A DNA stretch of 64,000 nt, taken from contig OY756957.1 of NCBI GenBank assembly GCA_963580455.1, positions 7,693,001 to 7,757,000 on the forward strand. The letters run 5' to 3'. This DNA comes from Euonymus europaeus (taxonomy: Eukaryota; Streptophyta; Magnoliopsida; Celastrales; Celastraceae). Below are positions 1 through 13,620 of the stretch, piece by piece. How positions within the stretch are numbered: the first letter of the stretch is position 1; each line of letters starts with the position of its first letter. The notes beneath the pieces are model-generated. The model ran no database searches. It was given only the letters and a program-made list of their open reading frames with translations, and was not told the DNA's origin. The position numbers were made by a program, and so were the translations under genes.

Positions 1-2570
1 GGTCTACAAAAGCCAAAAAAAAAATGATTGTCCTTTCAAAGCGAAAGCGGTGAAACTGCGAACAAGTGATGACTAGATGTCAAGGGTGGTATATGAAACA
101 CATAATCATGCCCCTGCATCTTATATGGAGGGGCATGCATACCTTGGTCGGCTATCTGATTTTGAAATATAGTTGATGCAACATCTGTCTATGAAAAATG
201 TGAAGCCACTAGATATCATGACATCATTGAAGAAGCAAAATCAGGACAACATTTCTACCATTAGGACCATATACAATGAACACTAGAAACATCATACAAC
301 AAAGAAAGCCGATAAAACTCATATGTAAGTTGTCATGTCATTCCTAAAACGTGAAAGATACATTTTTGAGAGTCGAACAAATGTTATAACTAATGAGCTT
401 GAAGATTTATTCTTCACACATTCATGATCATTAGAGCAATGACGTGCATTGACGCACATGTTATTGATGGATAAACATTTAAAACAAACAAGTATATGTT
501 GCCTCTCATTGAGATTGTCGACTTAACTTCCACTAATATGACATTTTGCATAGCATTCATGTTTTTGTACTAAAAAAATGTTCAATTATACTTGGGCTTT
601 AAGGTGTCTGCAGTTAACAATGGATGAATGCATTAGTCCATGAGTTATTGTCATGGATAGAGAGTTGGCCTTGATGAATGCATCTGCCAAGGTATTTCTT
701 GATGCTAAGAAATTATTTTATAGATGACAAATATATAGAAGTATTATGAGCAACTGCATGCCATCAATAACAGACAAAAAAAAATCATGGAATGCATTCT
801 ACAAAATGTGGACTACATTGTTGGAATCTAAAATTGAGAATGCGTATGTATGCAATTTGACGGACCTTGAGATAGTGTTACAAAACTTTCCAGCTATGAT
901 TAATTGTCTTAAGAATGTATGGTTGACACCGTATAAGGAGATGTCTGTATCAACATGGACCGACATAGATATGAGTTTTGAAAATAGAAAAACTAATAGA
1001 GTCAAGAGCCAATATGCCAAGTTGAAAAGATACTTAAGAGTCATCAAAATCAGATTTGGAGACATCACTATCATTTATTCACCAAGTTATTGAATCACAA
1101 GACATTGCTATCAAAGCGAGTATTGAGTAAATCAAAACTATCATCCAACATCGATTCAATATACCGCACTTCTAGGAATTATATGGTTTCATTTCAAGCC
1201 ATACGTTATATTTGATTTTGAAGGAATTTGAGCTGTCCTAGACTATCAGAGAAATTTCCAACAAATGTGGATGTCAGCTTTGTACGAGTTACGGACTGCC
1301 ATGTGCGCACAAGCAAACAATATATTTGAACGATGGTTGTCCTATACCAATTGATTCCATAGATAAATTTTGGAGGAAACTTGACTTATGACCGTGTGTG
1401 TCTCTTCTAGACAATGACATTGATTGTGACGTTGAGCTACAAGTGTTCACGAAACAGTTGAAGCAACAACCAAGACATGATCACACCATCAACAACTTCA
1501 ATTCGCAAACTTGCTGTTAAGACAAACACTCATAGACGTCCCTCCATGAAGAAAAAGTTGCATCAAATACTCTTGGTAATCTGTTTAAATTCCTTGATTC
1601 CCTTCATTCTCTCAAACCAAGCAGACACAGTTATTCGTTTGGAGGCCCTGACTCAAACAGCAGGGAAGACATATATGCTCGTACTAATACATCTATATTT
1701 GATTTTGTCAAGCCAAAAAAATTTTAGTTCCAGTAACCAGCGAGACACAATTGCTCTTTTATTCTATACAACTACGTTGTACATGACTATGTTTGTCAGT
1801 TTCCACCTACACTTCATCCTTACATTATGCATGTATAAGACGTAAAACCTGATAGAAGTTGCTGCTTTGCTGCTTTCATGCGATAACTATTTATCTTGGT
1901 CTTCCTAAATATGCATGGGCAACTATTTGGTGTAACTTAGTAGAACAGTTGCACATATTCAAAACACAATATGTTTTAATATTTGGCGATGATGACCAGT
2001 GGACTGTTGTAATCGATCTCACACAATCAAGAACACAAGCACAAGAAATAAAATAATAGAAACTTGGACATAGTGATTTTAACGTGGTTCGGCCAGAAGT
2101 GCCTATTTCCACGGAGAAGCTCCTAATTCTTCTTCTTTGCCACTGATATTTAAAGTTTAGTCCATTAACACAATAAGCCATATCATAAATCAACATGGAC
2201 TCGTATTTATAACTCATTAAACTTTTTTACTTTAGATAGAAGAGCAACGATTAAGCATTAGATGATTATATCAGCCATGAGTCCGTAGATTGCTTCGAAG
2301 TTCAATGTGATATTACACGTTCTAAGTGATACACAAAACTTTACATATTTTTCACTTTGATCTACTCCACCACCGAAGTATCAACTTGTTGTTGTGCTAT
2401 CGAATACGTCAATGCTAATTACTACGTCCATGTTGCATTAACAGAGGGTTACCCAATGCATCTGTCTTAATCAGTTCACTTTAGATATGATTGTACAATT
2501 ACATGGGTTACCCTACATGAGCGAATTGATGCGTACATGCAACATCTGCGTTCTGGATTTCCTTCTCAAA
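1..2570 (+). pseudogene. MULE transposase-OTU relic, copy 1 (5' end outside window)
   Basis: Decayed Mutator-like transposase, recognised by translated similarity to the longer copy at 13621-16394. The window opens inside the FAR1-type DNA-binding region (a block matching THNHAPASYMEGHAYLGRLS near 100-160). It continues through the MULE catalytic region; the best piece is 746-1093, including NVWLTPYKEM. A SWIM-like Cys/His stretch follows at about 1270-1310. The C-terminal OTU-type protease region is at about 1835-2020 and resumes at about 2235-2570 (ERIDAYMQ near 2520-2545). In-frame stops and frameshifts occur throughout, so no functional protein is expected. The OTU part is split by about 210 bp of unrelated DNA. 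Homology and orientation are clear; the exact ends and terminal repeats were not found. Confidence 0.85.
2021..2230. mobile_element. Short unidentified insertion inside MULE copy 1
   Basis: The two flanks align with consecutive parts of the OTU region in the other MULE copies, while these roughly 210 bases match neither. The segment contains the phrase AACGTGGTTCGGCCAGAAG and an AT-rich 3' part. I recall that phrase from plant dispersed repeats but cannot assign it to a named family. No clear target duplication or inverted repeat is visible. It is either a small non-autonomous insertion or a retroelement fragment. Confidence 0.45.
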
Positions 2571-3179
2571 CCATTGTTGTGGAAGATTAAGAATGTAACA
2601 TATGTTAATATGTTTGAATACATTTGTTTAATATATCCAAGACTTTTGAGATTAGTAAAACTTTTATCTTATATCATACTTACGGCCACTCAACACATCA
2701 ACTATGAGTTATTTTTAAGGGAGTTTATACGTGGTTGTAATTAGAAAATGGGTTGAGGGTAAAATTGTCAAAAATAATATACGACTTCAAGATTTTGACG
2801 TATCATATCAAACACACAAAATATGTGTATATATATATTTAATTAACACTCAAATGTACATACTTTACTTTATCATCATCTTCACATCATGGATTCATAG
2901 AGAGAGAGAAACTGTGTAATCATCAAAAAATACAAACCTTTATTAAAAATAATAATTAATTTATGTTTAGGAGATCTCAAATTCCCAATTTCCACATCCC
3001 CATATTTGCTCTGAATAAGGGAACAAATTCTTGGACAGTCAAAGTATTCTCAATTGTTGTCATATAAGTAGAGATAATATGTATGTAGAATGAGTTTATA
3101 TTGTAACTAGGTTGGGCGCATTTATTCATACCCTTTTATAAAGTGTTAGTCGTCCGCCAATTGAGAGTTGCCTGTCCTT
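2571..3179. other. Intergenic, nothing recognised
   Basis: AT-rich DNA with short ORFs only. No motif, repeat or coding similarity that I can support. Confidence 0.5.
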
Positions 3180-3374
3180 CTACTTTACAAGATTTTTTAT
3201 GAAATTTTCGATTATAGGTTTACACATCTCTGACTTGCTGAAACTAGCCCCTAAAGGGATGTCCAGATACTTAATGGGGAGAGACTTTGCTGCACAATCA
3301 TACTTTGTCGCCAAATCCTCTACCTGTTGCTTACACATACACCCACTAGCGAACCTCTTGTTGAAATTGACTCT
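3180..3374 (-). pseudogene. LINE reverse transcriptase fragment
   Basis: Read on the minus strand this gives a fragment with KSLPIKYLDIPLGASFSKSE followed by a region ending IIENFIKNL. That is the plant LINE reverse-transcriptase signature around the 'LPIKYLGLPLG' block. The preceding VNFNKR corresponds to the 'VN..KS' motif just upstream in these RTs. Only about 60 residues remain, and the sequence further upstream (to 3569) is hydrophobic and unrelated. There is no start, endonuclease or RNase H. It is a short dead relic. Confidence 0.7.
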
Positions 3375-4378
3375 AAAAAAAGAATAAAAAATAAAAAACA
3401 AATACCTGATCTGTATCAAATAAAAAAGAGTAAAAGTACCAAGTACAACAAGAAATATGAACTCAAAAACCAATAAGGTTGCTGTTAAATGCTTTCTTGT
3501 AGCTCTACCTTTTAAAAAGCACTCTCTTGCGTTCTTGAGATAGTTCTGTCTTGTAGCTACTACTGACATGATTTGTAAGAAGTGCTACACTGCTACTCAT
3601 TTAGTGCTAAGCACTCTGCTTGCTCAAGGCTTGATTTTCGGGAGAGGCAGCTGTTACAGAGGAAGAATAAAAAATAAGAGGGAGGGAGTATCGAGGAGAC
3701 AAAGACAACTATGTAAAGCTTAGAATTTGCTTATACTGCTCCGTGCATGCAAAAAGTCTTCCTTGCAGTTCATGGTAGTCAATTGCAGTGACCATCACAC
3801 ACAAGCTTCCCCTTCCCTTCTAGCTTCCAATGTCTTGTTGATGCATCTACTTGTATCGGATTTGATAATGCTTGGCCATCTGGAAAAAAAGGATAATAAG
3901 GCAATCTATGCATACATGCATCTGCGCTGGTTTGATGCCCAAATTTAATGGAGCTACCCAGTAGTCCAATAACCCAAAATTTTCAAACCGGACTATCGGA
4001 TCAAGTTTCATCGGTCTGAAAAGTCATCGGGTCGGATCAAACCTAGACAGATAGTTCAGAACCCGCCTCGGTGTGCCGGCCTACTAGCCTTTAACATTGC
4101 ACATTCGCTGGGCTTTAACGAAGATAACAGATGGACCATAAAAAAAGATCCATCGATGAAGAAAATGGGCTAGCGGCACTAGCCCATAGCATTTGGGATG
4201 GGTTGTTACAGCTCAATGGACTGGGTGCATTTACTAGATCAATTTTATGAGAGCCCACCTTTTTTATTACCACTACGCCCACAATTACCTTGTTCTGGTT
4301 CAAGTGATCTGTCCGAGAATTAGTGATCTAAACCCGATTTGTTTCTCGACTGAACTTCTTCGACAGTGGAATCTCGAC
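3375..4378. other. Intergenic region upstream of the PIGW gene
   Basis: Contains no recognisable gene. About 3960-4100 holds locally GC-richer DNA with repeated 'cgggtcggatcaaacc'-like text. The last few hundred bases must contain the promoter and 5' UTR of the gene starting at 4379. I see no convincing TATA box. Confidence 0.5.
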
Positions 4379-7300
4379 ATGGATCCTCGCTCGAGGTCGC
4401 TCAATCCCAACAAGCTTCTCAAAGAAGAGTAAGTCCCTCGCACTGTCTCTCTTTAACTGGATAGTCTAAATACACTTTGTCAACTAAATGGAATTTTTTT
4501 TCCTGATTGGTTAGGTTTGTGAGCAATTTAAATGGATCTTCGATGTTTGAAATCGCTGTGCTTTCCACTATAGTACCGGTTTGTTTCCTTAATTTTTTTC
4601 TTTTTGTTTCTTTATAGCTTAGTTCCTTTCCTGATGTTTGAATTAGCACTGAATTCTCTCAAATCGCTTCAATCTACACCATTTGTGTATCGGTTGTGAT
4701 TCCAGGGTCTAATGCTTCTGCGACGCGCCATCAGCTCCTATGCAGTAACCAGTAATTACCGTTCTTAAGTTTGAAACATTTCAGTTTTAAACACTATGGT
4801 TTAATTTAATCTTGATACTTATATATGGATGTCTTTATTTTTCATTTTAGTTCGACTTTTATCACTTAGTAGTATTGATGATAATATAACCATCGATAAA
4901 GTTGAATGATATGTGGAAGTGCGGAGAAGACTGTTTTTGATAATGAAGAATTCCCGAGATGGTATATTAAGACTGCTTAGTAACCTACAACTTGAAACAA
5001 TGAAGATTTATATGTTTGTAGATGCAAATAAAACACCATGCCTACATAATTAGGTTTAAATTTTTAATATTGTAACATATCTGACTAAGATATCGAGATA
5101 AGTGTCTTGGAGTTGGTGTTTCTAACCTGAATTATGCTGATTGTTGTGTTGGATGGCTTGTTGCAACTAAGCTTTGGCTCTTTGATTTACTGGTAGATCC
5201 ATCCGGAATTTGCTTGGCTATTGTCTAGAACCAGTTCATCCTTTTTGTCTTTCTATGAAAATACATTTATCAATTCTTCTTTTTCTCAGACTTCAAGTCA
5301 AAGATATCGTCGAAGAAAGATGATGATGTTCTTATTCCTTTTAAAAACTGGGTGTCTTACATGGCTACAATAACAGTGGATTTCATCATCATTGTTCTTC
5401 CCATGATTTTCTTTTTCACGGTAAGTATTCATTAGCAAAATATGAACTTTTTGGGTCGACTTGAGTATGTTTGCTTAAGATCATCTTGTCATTAATTATA
5501 TGCTTCTGCATGCTACTTGGGAATCTAATCTAGATTTTTGCCATCGTCTATGTCACTTGTGACTTGTGTGCTTCTTAGCTTTTAACAGTTACTGCTTTGT
5601 CTATAAACAGAGAACCTCTCACACAATAGTAGTGTTTTTTTTTAACTTTTATTGGTTAATTGGTTTCTTCAGTCATGTTTGAGGCACTATGATATGCCCT
5701 GAGGTAAGGTCCGTATTTTGGTTCTGACTGATAATTGTAATTGCTGATGACAGGTATTAGCGAAGTGGATATATATATGCACAATCTTTCTGATGATACT
5801 GATCTTTTCTACTGCAGCTAAAAGGTAGAACTTGTAAGTCCATGCACTTTATTTTTTTTATTTTTTTATTTTTGTAAAAAAGTGATTTTTGAGGTTTATT
5901 GCGGATTCTTTTCACATTTACAATGTTTTTAAGGATGCTCCTTGAGCAGGTGAGCATGTAACTTATTCATGTCCAGTGCACTGACTCAAAGCTATATGAA
6001 CTCCAATACAGATGTGATTTTTCTTCTCATAAAGAAGGTGGATTCATTCCTCTTAGGGCAAACATATCAGCGTACAGGGTTTCTATGGTACGCAGAATGT
6101 CATTTACTTAGCATCCTTTATTTTCATGCTATTTATGGTTGGCTACCTTTGACTTTAGCAGGGTAATTGCTGCAGGTGATAGTCACATGCTTGTGTATCT
6201 TGGCTGTCGACTTTAGAATATTTCCAAGAAGGTATGCCAAGACAGAGACATATGGCACCAGTTTGGTAAGATTTTATTTGCTCAATCGGATATATTGGTT
6301 AGGGGTTCTTTATCTTCTATTAGCATTTAGTAGGTCCTTGTAATACTGTATCCTCATAAGAAACTTATTCAAAATTTTGGTGCAATTATCTCAGATGGAT
6401 CTTGGGGTTGGCTCCTTTGTTGTTGCAAATTCATTAGTTTCACCGCAAGCTCGGAATCTCTTATCAAGGTGAGCCATTCAGACATGCTTACATTACATGT
6501 CATTGATTTTACAATATTTAAATAAAGGACAGATTGAAATGGATTGGTAGATGATGTAACTTTAGAATCAGAGTGAACGGAGATGGATAATTCATATAGT
6601 CACACAACTTTAGTTTTTATACATATGAGGCAGTCAAGTTAATCACTTAAATATTTGTGATTGAGGCTTTGAATCATTGTGGCTAAATTATTTCTTTTTG
6701 CCAATTATTGTGATCTTTTTGCATCAATGATGATATAGCCTAATATGGTTGGTTTGTCTATGTTACTATGTTAGGAACTGGAAGAATGCTGTTCAATCTA
6801 CGAGCCCACTGCTATTACTCGGATTTGGTCGGCTTTTTTCTACAGCAAGTGTCGACTATCAGGTTTTTTTTAATCTAGTTTCTGCAAATGTGCATGGTGA
6901 CCTGGTGATATGTAATTGAGTTGTCAGGTACCAAACTTGAGAGATTGATAAATTTTTTTCCCTTTTCTGCTCTTTTCATAGCCAAACAAATGAGGATATT
7001 GTAATGAGTTTTTCAGCTGGAGTACTGGATATCTTTGTAATTTAGATGCTCCTAATACTGAAAGGGATACATGCCTGGAAAGTCATTGACAAAACCCAGA
7101 AAACAGTCACTGCAGAAGTCGGGCTAACAGAACTTTGCTCACTTCTTTGTGTAAGAAGGAAAAGTAGAACCAACATGGGTCATACCTTTTCTTTCTTACT
7201 AATAAAGCAGTATGTCTGTGGGTGGGGAACTGCAAATATGTTTTCTTCGGTTGGAATCAGAGAGTGATGCTAGATTTCTCCTAAACTTGGACCTGGATGA

Positions 7301-9395
7301 CATCAAATTTTTATATAGAGCCTTTGCATATCTCTTTTTCTTTCATCATGGTTCCTAAGAAAATAATAGATCCAGATTGGTAATCTTATATGAGCATATA
7401 GACCGTGTATCCACATTCAACAGTCATAAGCATCAGCAGAGAGGATTTTAAGTCGTTTCATCATATCAGTCTTTGGTACTGAGACATTCTTTTTTTGCAG
7501 ATGGAAATTTTAGTTGTGTATGCCTTAAACTGTCATTTGTCTGGCTAGAAATCTATTTTCTTCTAATTTTTTTTCCCTAGAATTTCAATGTTATAATCGA
7601 CTGATCATTAGAAGATTTCTTTTTCCCTGTAGGTTCATGTGGGTGAATATGGAGTGCACTGGAATTTCTTTTTCACGCTTGCTGCTGTATCTATCCTTAC
7701 ATCCATAATTAATGTTCACCCACAGTATTGTGGGATTTTCGGATTAGTGATTCTAATAGGTATGTTTTCAAATAAAATATTCCTGAGTTGGAATTCTTTT
7801 ATTTTTTTTATAATTTGTTGACTGTGTAACTCTTCAGGTTACCAGATTGCGTTGATTTGTGGGTTAAATGTCTATTTGCTTTCTAATCAAAGGGGTACCG
7901 ATGTTATCAGCAAAAATAAGGAGGGAATTCTCAGCATATTTGGTAAGGATAACTGGTCTAATATGTTTCTGCTCTGTTTATCTATGAGATTAAGCCTTTG
8001 GTCTTTTAAGCTGGACTAGCTCCGGACTGTTTTGTGTTTAGTAAGTAGTCATAATGTCTCGTTGGTCCATGTTAGAGATGACGAAAATATGGAGCTTTGT
8101 ACTCTGTGTGGTTAATGGAAAAGACGTGAAAACCTTTTTCTAATTTTCCTCAGTTTGTAAGTTTTCAACATATAAATTGACCTTTTTTTCCCTTTCTTTT
8201 GCAAAACCAGAATGAAGAACTAGCTTTATGGCTGGCCAAAATCAACATCAATTGATACACTAGTCCATCAAAAACTTTTTAGCATTCATTTTACCAAAAC
8301 TATTATAAAAGCCAGATTTGATAGAAAGCATTTAGTGGTTTCATACCTTGTTACTGAAATTTAATGCATAGCTTTTCATCAAGTTATTGGTTTGTGTTAT
8401 TTGCAGGATATTGGGGAATGTACCTTCTTGGTGTCCAGTTGGGATACTTCCTTTTCTTCGGAAGTAATAATGGCCAGAAGGACTTGAGAAGCAATAATTG
8501 GGCAAGGATTAGAGTGTGGTGTCTCTCTCTTATGCTTTGGTATTTTTTTTCCCTCAATAGCTGTCTCAACATTTACGGCATCCCTTTTAATAAATGATTG
8601 ATCTGAAAGTGATTTTCCCTTTTCTTAATCTTGTTGCAGGCTATTGACTTTGCTTTTAGACAGGCATGTCGAAAGAGTTTCTCGTAGAATGGTAGGATGT
8701 CCTTATCTTTCTGATTCAGTTATTTATGGAAGTTTTGCACTGACACTGTTGATGTAAACGATCACGACATCTTTTGCAGTGCAACTTGGCCTATGTAACT
8801 TTTGTTCTGGCTCAAAATCTACAGGTAGTTCCATGTCCCTTTCAGTTTTATGTCTTGTGTTTAATGGAAATTTTGCTGACCCCCTTATTTGAAGTTGCAT
8901 ACAACTTTGAACCTATTATCAATGGGTTAGGGATTTTTTTTGTCATTTCTGTTTCTATGGATGTTCTTTTGTTGGCTCTCTTCAATTTAGTATGATTGTA
9001 TATTAAGCACAGAAAACTAAAAGACCGCTTGATTTCAGGTTCTAGCGGTATTGATGCTCTCTGATTACATCCCTGGAAGTAAAATTTCTGCACTTGAAGA
9101 AGCATTTAACCGGAATTTACTGGGCTCATTTCTTCTGGTGAACATAAAATATTCTAGCCTTTTACCTTCTCAGTAACTTTTTTCCTCCACCTTTTTAAGC
9201 ATACAGGAGTAATCTTCTTTACTTCTCTCTTTGTGCTTGCAGGCAAATGTGTTTACAGGGCTAGTAAACTTATGCGTGGACACCCTGTTTGTCCCATCAT
9301 TAACGAGTCTGTTTATCTTGCTCGTTTATGGTTATGCTTTATCTTTAATCACTGGCATTGCAGATTTTTGTGGGATTAGATTAAAATTTTGGTAG
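4379..9395 (+). CDS. PIGW: GPI-anchor inositol acyltransferase (PIGW/GWT1 family), 16 exons
   Basis: Predicted ER membrane enzyme that acylates the inositol ring of glucosaminyl-PI during GPI-anchor synthesis. I assembled it from GT-AG exons: 4379-4428, 4515-4578, 4706-4751, 5290-5420, 5754-5824, 6012-6087, 6176-6265, 6395-6468, 6775-6862, 7633-7759, 7838-7942, 8407-8539, 8640-8691, 8780-8824, 9039-9137, 9243-9395. The joined frame is open for 1404 bases, 467 residues, which fits the family. The N-terminus contains [15 protein letters not shown], the hallmark of PIGW. Residues about 157-182 carry [19 protein letters not shown] followed by MDLGVGSF, the family's most conserved block. The rest is a series of hydrophobic membrane segments ending in GIRLKFW. 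The exon 5/6 junction was chosen because it is the only one that keeps the frame into [16 protein letters not shown]. No disabling change was seen. Family assignment is confident; activity is inferred. Confidence 0.93.
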
Positions 9396-10099
9396 GATGA
9401 CCTCAGTTCACCGTACTATTGTTGAACTCATAACTTAATTAATTGAGATCATTAGTCTTCTCATCCACTATTGATTCTTCTTACTCTTGTGCTTAGCAAC
9501 ATATTTGTAACTGAGCCCTAGATGCACCTGTATGTCTAAAAGGTTATTTCCAAGTTGCTATTGCCTAGATATTGATAGTTTATACATGTTACTCGTATTC
9601 ATGTCAACGGGGGATATCCAAGCGATGTGAGATACTTGACGAGTAGAATAGTGTGTGATTGGGACGATTGTTGGAATATAATCAGGAGAGAGAAGCGGGA
9701 AAACTTTTTGTTGTCGCTTATTATTTTATTTCAATGAATCTAGTGGGCATGCTTACATGGCATGATAGATAGATTATGTCAAATTATGTAATACAGCTTT
9801 ATATATGTTTGGAGTTTTTCTTTGCCAAAATCGGCCAGAGAAGAAACACTAGCATGGTCTGCCACATCAAGTTGATGAAAAACAATGTGACCAAACTCCT
9901 ACAGTAATCCACAGCCAACAGCTTCACTATTCCAGCTCTAATCCCTCTGTTTTCACTTGTCACAACTGCCATACCTGCAGACATATATGAAATGGGACGG
10001 TGAATGAAATGTAATGTTCCACCACCATTGAAGATGTAGAATGATGCTTTAGTACCTCATTGTTGATTCCGCCATGGATTGACGAATATCTAGGAATTT
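9396..10099. other. Convergent 3' ends between PIGW and the RRM gene
   Basis: The two genes point at each other, so this stretch must hold both 3' UTRs and terminators. A minus-strand AATAAA-like poly(A) signal lies near 9726-9732 (TTTATT on the plus strand), which could serve the RRM gene. Short ORFs here have no support. Confidence 0.45.
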
Positions 10100-12849
10100 T
10101 CAGGGGGGCGTCTCTTCCTCTTCCTTCTTGCTTTCGGGCTCTAGAGCACTGCTCTCTTCCTCTTTGCTTTCAGGCTCAACAGCACTACTCTCTTCCTTCT
10201 TGCTTTCAGGGCCAACGACACTTCTTTCACTGAATTTTAAACCCACTGGCCGACCCATCAATTCCTGCAGCAGAAAATATAATAAAGATTGAACCAAAAT
10301 GGACCCAAATCAATGTTTCTCCAAACATTAACATTTCCCCCTTGCTTCCTCTCATACTTGTTTGCTTTTGTCCAAAGTTAATCAACCCCAAGCATAGTCC
10401 ACGCCCAATCAGAAAAACATGTTCGAGCTTGTTCATGCGAGATTCGATTTGAAGCAAGACTAGGGTAAATAAACAATTTGATATCATACGTCCTCTTCTG
10501 CAAAATTCAGAACTTTCAGAATATTCAAAACTCCACTCTAAATGAATGCCTGAATCTACATCACAAGAGAGAAACATTCTTCAACATAGGCACTCTACTT
10601 AGAAATAACATTTTTAATATATAAACTCTAATCATAAGGCGATCAAACCCAGATGATCCAGTTAGAATGGATTCCCCCCTTTTGAACTCCACCGAGCATT
10701 ACTGCCTTTGAACCAACATTAGTAGCATCACATTTTGGAGACTCAAAATTGATTTCACAAATTAGTTGTTGTATGACCTCGGGATATCCTAAACAAGTAC
10801 ATAGAAACTGCCCCAGAGAACTCACTCAACTGAATACTTGCTCTGTTCAAGAAATGAACATTATACGAGCCTGAGATTTATCTGTTCAAGCTTGTTCAAC
10901 CAGAGTCATGAATGGGCATAACAATGTCTTAACGAGCTTATTCATATCCTGTACAAGTAATCTCTTTCCTTCACCTCCGTGATCTTAGCTCCATACTTTC
11001 CGATCTCATGGGACTTCAAGTAGCATGTATAATTCAATCAATCTAATAAACTACCATGATTCAAATTATGCTCCATTCTGGCAGAAACTATAATGACAGT
11101 AGCGAAGTGGGAATCTAAGAGGTATACGTATACAAAAATATGAAAAAAACAGGAGGTATCTAAAAAATTAGCTCGCAAAATCTCCTTGACTTTGTTAACA
11201 TGCAACTGACATGCTTTGAAAAACTAGGATGAGAAAGAATCCCAAACCAGAAAATAGCTTTATGAGCTATAACTTCAACTGAATAATCTTATCATCCAAG
11301 CAACCTCAGTCCATCTGAGTTATTGTTGCAAACAAGCAGGGCATCATGCAAGCCAGTATAGATAGTAGCACAAACTACAGGAAGCAATTTGTAAGTCAAA
11401 ATTTTACCCCTTTTCTGGGAAAAATATGAATTGAGAAACAAACCAGAATGATGTACTTGGCTCACCTTCCCATTCAAAGCAGCAATTGCAGCCTCAGCTT
11501 CCGCCTTTGTGGCAAACGAGACAAACCCAAATCCAACAGATTTACCTGAAGGGCCATCAAATGCAACCCTGGCAGAAACTGGAGTGAAATCAGTGGAGAA
11601 AAATTCTCTGAGATGACTAGCTCTAACTTTCCAAGCAAGATTTGAGACATAAAGCTTGTGGCGAGTCTCTTTGGCAGGGGAACCCTGATTAGGTGGACGA
11701 TAAGATTGCTTTAACCTTTTTGCATGCGCCACCTTAAATGTCCTCCCTGACACTTCCTGCAATGCCGATAATCAAATTTAAATGTTTTGTGTTCATGCAC
11801 AAAATCCGATCTTTCAAAGAAAATTTGGCCACTTATAATCTCAGAATTCATTTCCCACTGATCACGCTTATTATTTGCAAACACAAGCCAGATGTCTTCA
11901 TAACCTTGAGCAATTAGGAATAAACAAACATGTAGGACATCTGTAATAAAAATTAAAAAGCATGCCAAAGGAAGATTATGGCCTATATGAAACTTTTTGT
12001 GTCATCAGCAACACAAAGTTCGTCCTTCAGGAGAAGGTAGAAAGAAAATATGCGAAATGGCAATAAGTCCATATGACCAATGGTACATCACAGACAGTTC
12101 CAAGCATTTTTGGCTGATAAAGCATTCATCTTATTGGTAAGCGGAACATTGCAAAGAAAAATCTCAGCTGTAATTAACGTTTATCATGCCAGTTCAACAC
12201 TAGTATTCAAAAGAGCATTTTGAAAATTAAAAAATCACACAAACAGATATGGAATTTTGCTTCAGAAACATCCAAAACAAGTGCAACTTACTTGAGAGTC
12301 AAATTTTTCAATAGCAGCCTGAGCTTCCTCTTCTGAAGCCATTGTAAGAAATGCATAGCCCTTATGCTTACCCTCTTTGTCCCTTATAATCTACATTTCA
12401 AAATAAGAAATTCAAAGCACATAAAGAAAGTCCCGTAAATTTTTTCAAAACTAGAAAGAAAAGGACCGAAGGAAGATTCTTGAAGAAGAGATAACCTCAA
12501 CATCTGTGACAGTCCCACACTGGCCAAAAAGGGTCTTGAAATCAGCAACACTAAAAGTCCATGGAAAATTGGCCACATATATCTTTCTCTTCAGGAGCGG
12601 GTCTTGGGTTTTCCCTGGCTCTGGCTCTGGCTCTACAGCTATCTCCTGTGCAATGGAGCATTGTTGAATGCAGAATTTTCTTGGTGGGTAGGAGAGAGGA
12701 GAGAGAGGGAATTTGACAGAAAGAGCATTAAGGGAATTGGGAATCTGAAGCTTTATAGTATAGAGTGGCAAATTGCGAGAAAGGAAGGATTTCGAACCAG
12801 ACGAAGAAGAGAGTGAGGGGAGAGAGAATGCTGCTTCCAATGCCGCCAT
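10100..12849 (-). CDS. Plastid-targeted-type protein with two RRM domains (cpRNP-like)
   Basis: RNA-binding protein, probably chloroplast, acting on plastid transcripts as in the cpRNP family. Four phase-0 exons on the minus strand: 12849-12496, 12390-12292, 11756-11466, 10264-10100. They give 909 bases, 302 residues. The start is chosen at MAALEAAFSL, followed by a Ser/Leu-rich, acid-poor leader of about 60 residues that looks like a transit peptide. A short acidic VEPEPEPGK linker follows. RRM1 spans about residues 89-165 (RNP2 IYVANF, RNP1 KGYAFLTM). RRM2 spans about 183-262 (RNP2 LYVSNL, RNP1 VGFGFVSF). The tail is about 40 residues of repeated acidic text (PESKKEE, EPESKEEE, EPESKKEE). 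A longer N-terminus from an upstream ATG is possible but would bury the transit peptide. Most like the Arabidopsis At2g35410-type RRM proteins from memory; the exact orthologue is uncertain. Confidence 0.88.
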
Positions 12850-13620
12850 TTTTGTGGCGGGGGAGAAGATAAAACAAGGACAAAGATTTAAGTCGGAGAG
12901 AGAGACGATGGGGTAGAATAGTAATTTCAAATGCTGATGAGGTAGAACAGTAATTTCAAATGCATGTTTTTTGGTTGGATTTTTTTATTTGAACTCCCTT
13001 GTGTCAAAAAAAACCCCTAAATTAGGTGAAGAAAACAAGAGAGATAAGTGGAATAAGACAGATTTGACCTTTAATCCTAATTGTTTTTCATTTAATCATA
13101 GTGGTGGGTCCCATATTAATTTGACAAATAAAAATTTGTAACATTTTGTAACATTTTTTAATTTTTTTAATTTTAATTTTTTAATTTTTTTAAAGTAGAC
13201 CCGCGCGGCTCTACTTAAAAAATATTTTAATTTTCTTATTAATATTTTTTAATATTTTAATATTTTCTACTTAAAAAAAATTAATTTTCTTTTTAATTGA
13301 CCGAATATTCACAATTTTTTAATTGATCGAATTATTTTTTAATTATTACATAAATCAGTTTTACACGCATATTTACCAAAAAAAAATTATTTATTTTTGA
13401 CTCTAAAGTTTAAAGTGGAGACCCAACACATGCAAAAATATCATAATATTTTCCTCTTTTGTCCCATGCAAACCCACACCATTTCTTTCTGTCTCCGGTA
13501 TCTTTTTGTATTAGTATTTTCTAAAGTTTCTATTTCACCCACTATCTCTCTCTTTTCAAATAATTTAATTTTAAAAAGTGTGACATAAGTTGATTGTTGC
13601 ATATATATATATATGTAAAA
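12850..13620. other. RRM gene promoter side and AT-rich spacer
   Basis: Upstream flank of the RRM gene, then a very AT-rich run (about 13130-13390) of repeated TTTTTAATTTT and TTTAATATT words. No gene. The boundary of MULE copy 2 must lie in or near here, but I could not find its terminal repeat. Confidence 0.5.

Noticed and set aside
10227..10577. 116-codon minus-strand ORF overlapping the last RRM exon
   Set aside because: It lies in the intron and in a different frame from the conserved RRM2 end; the spliced model explains the region.
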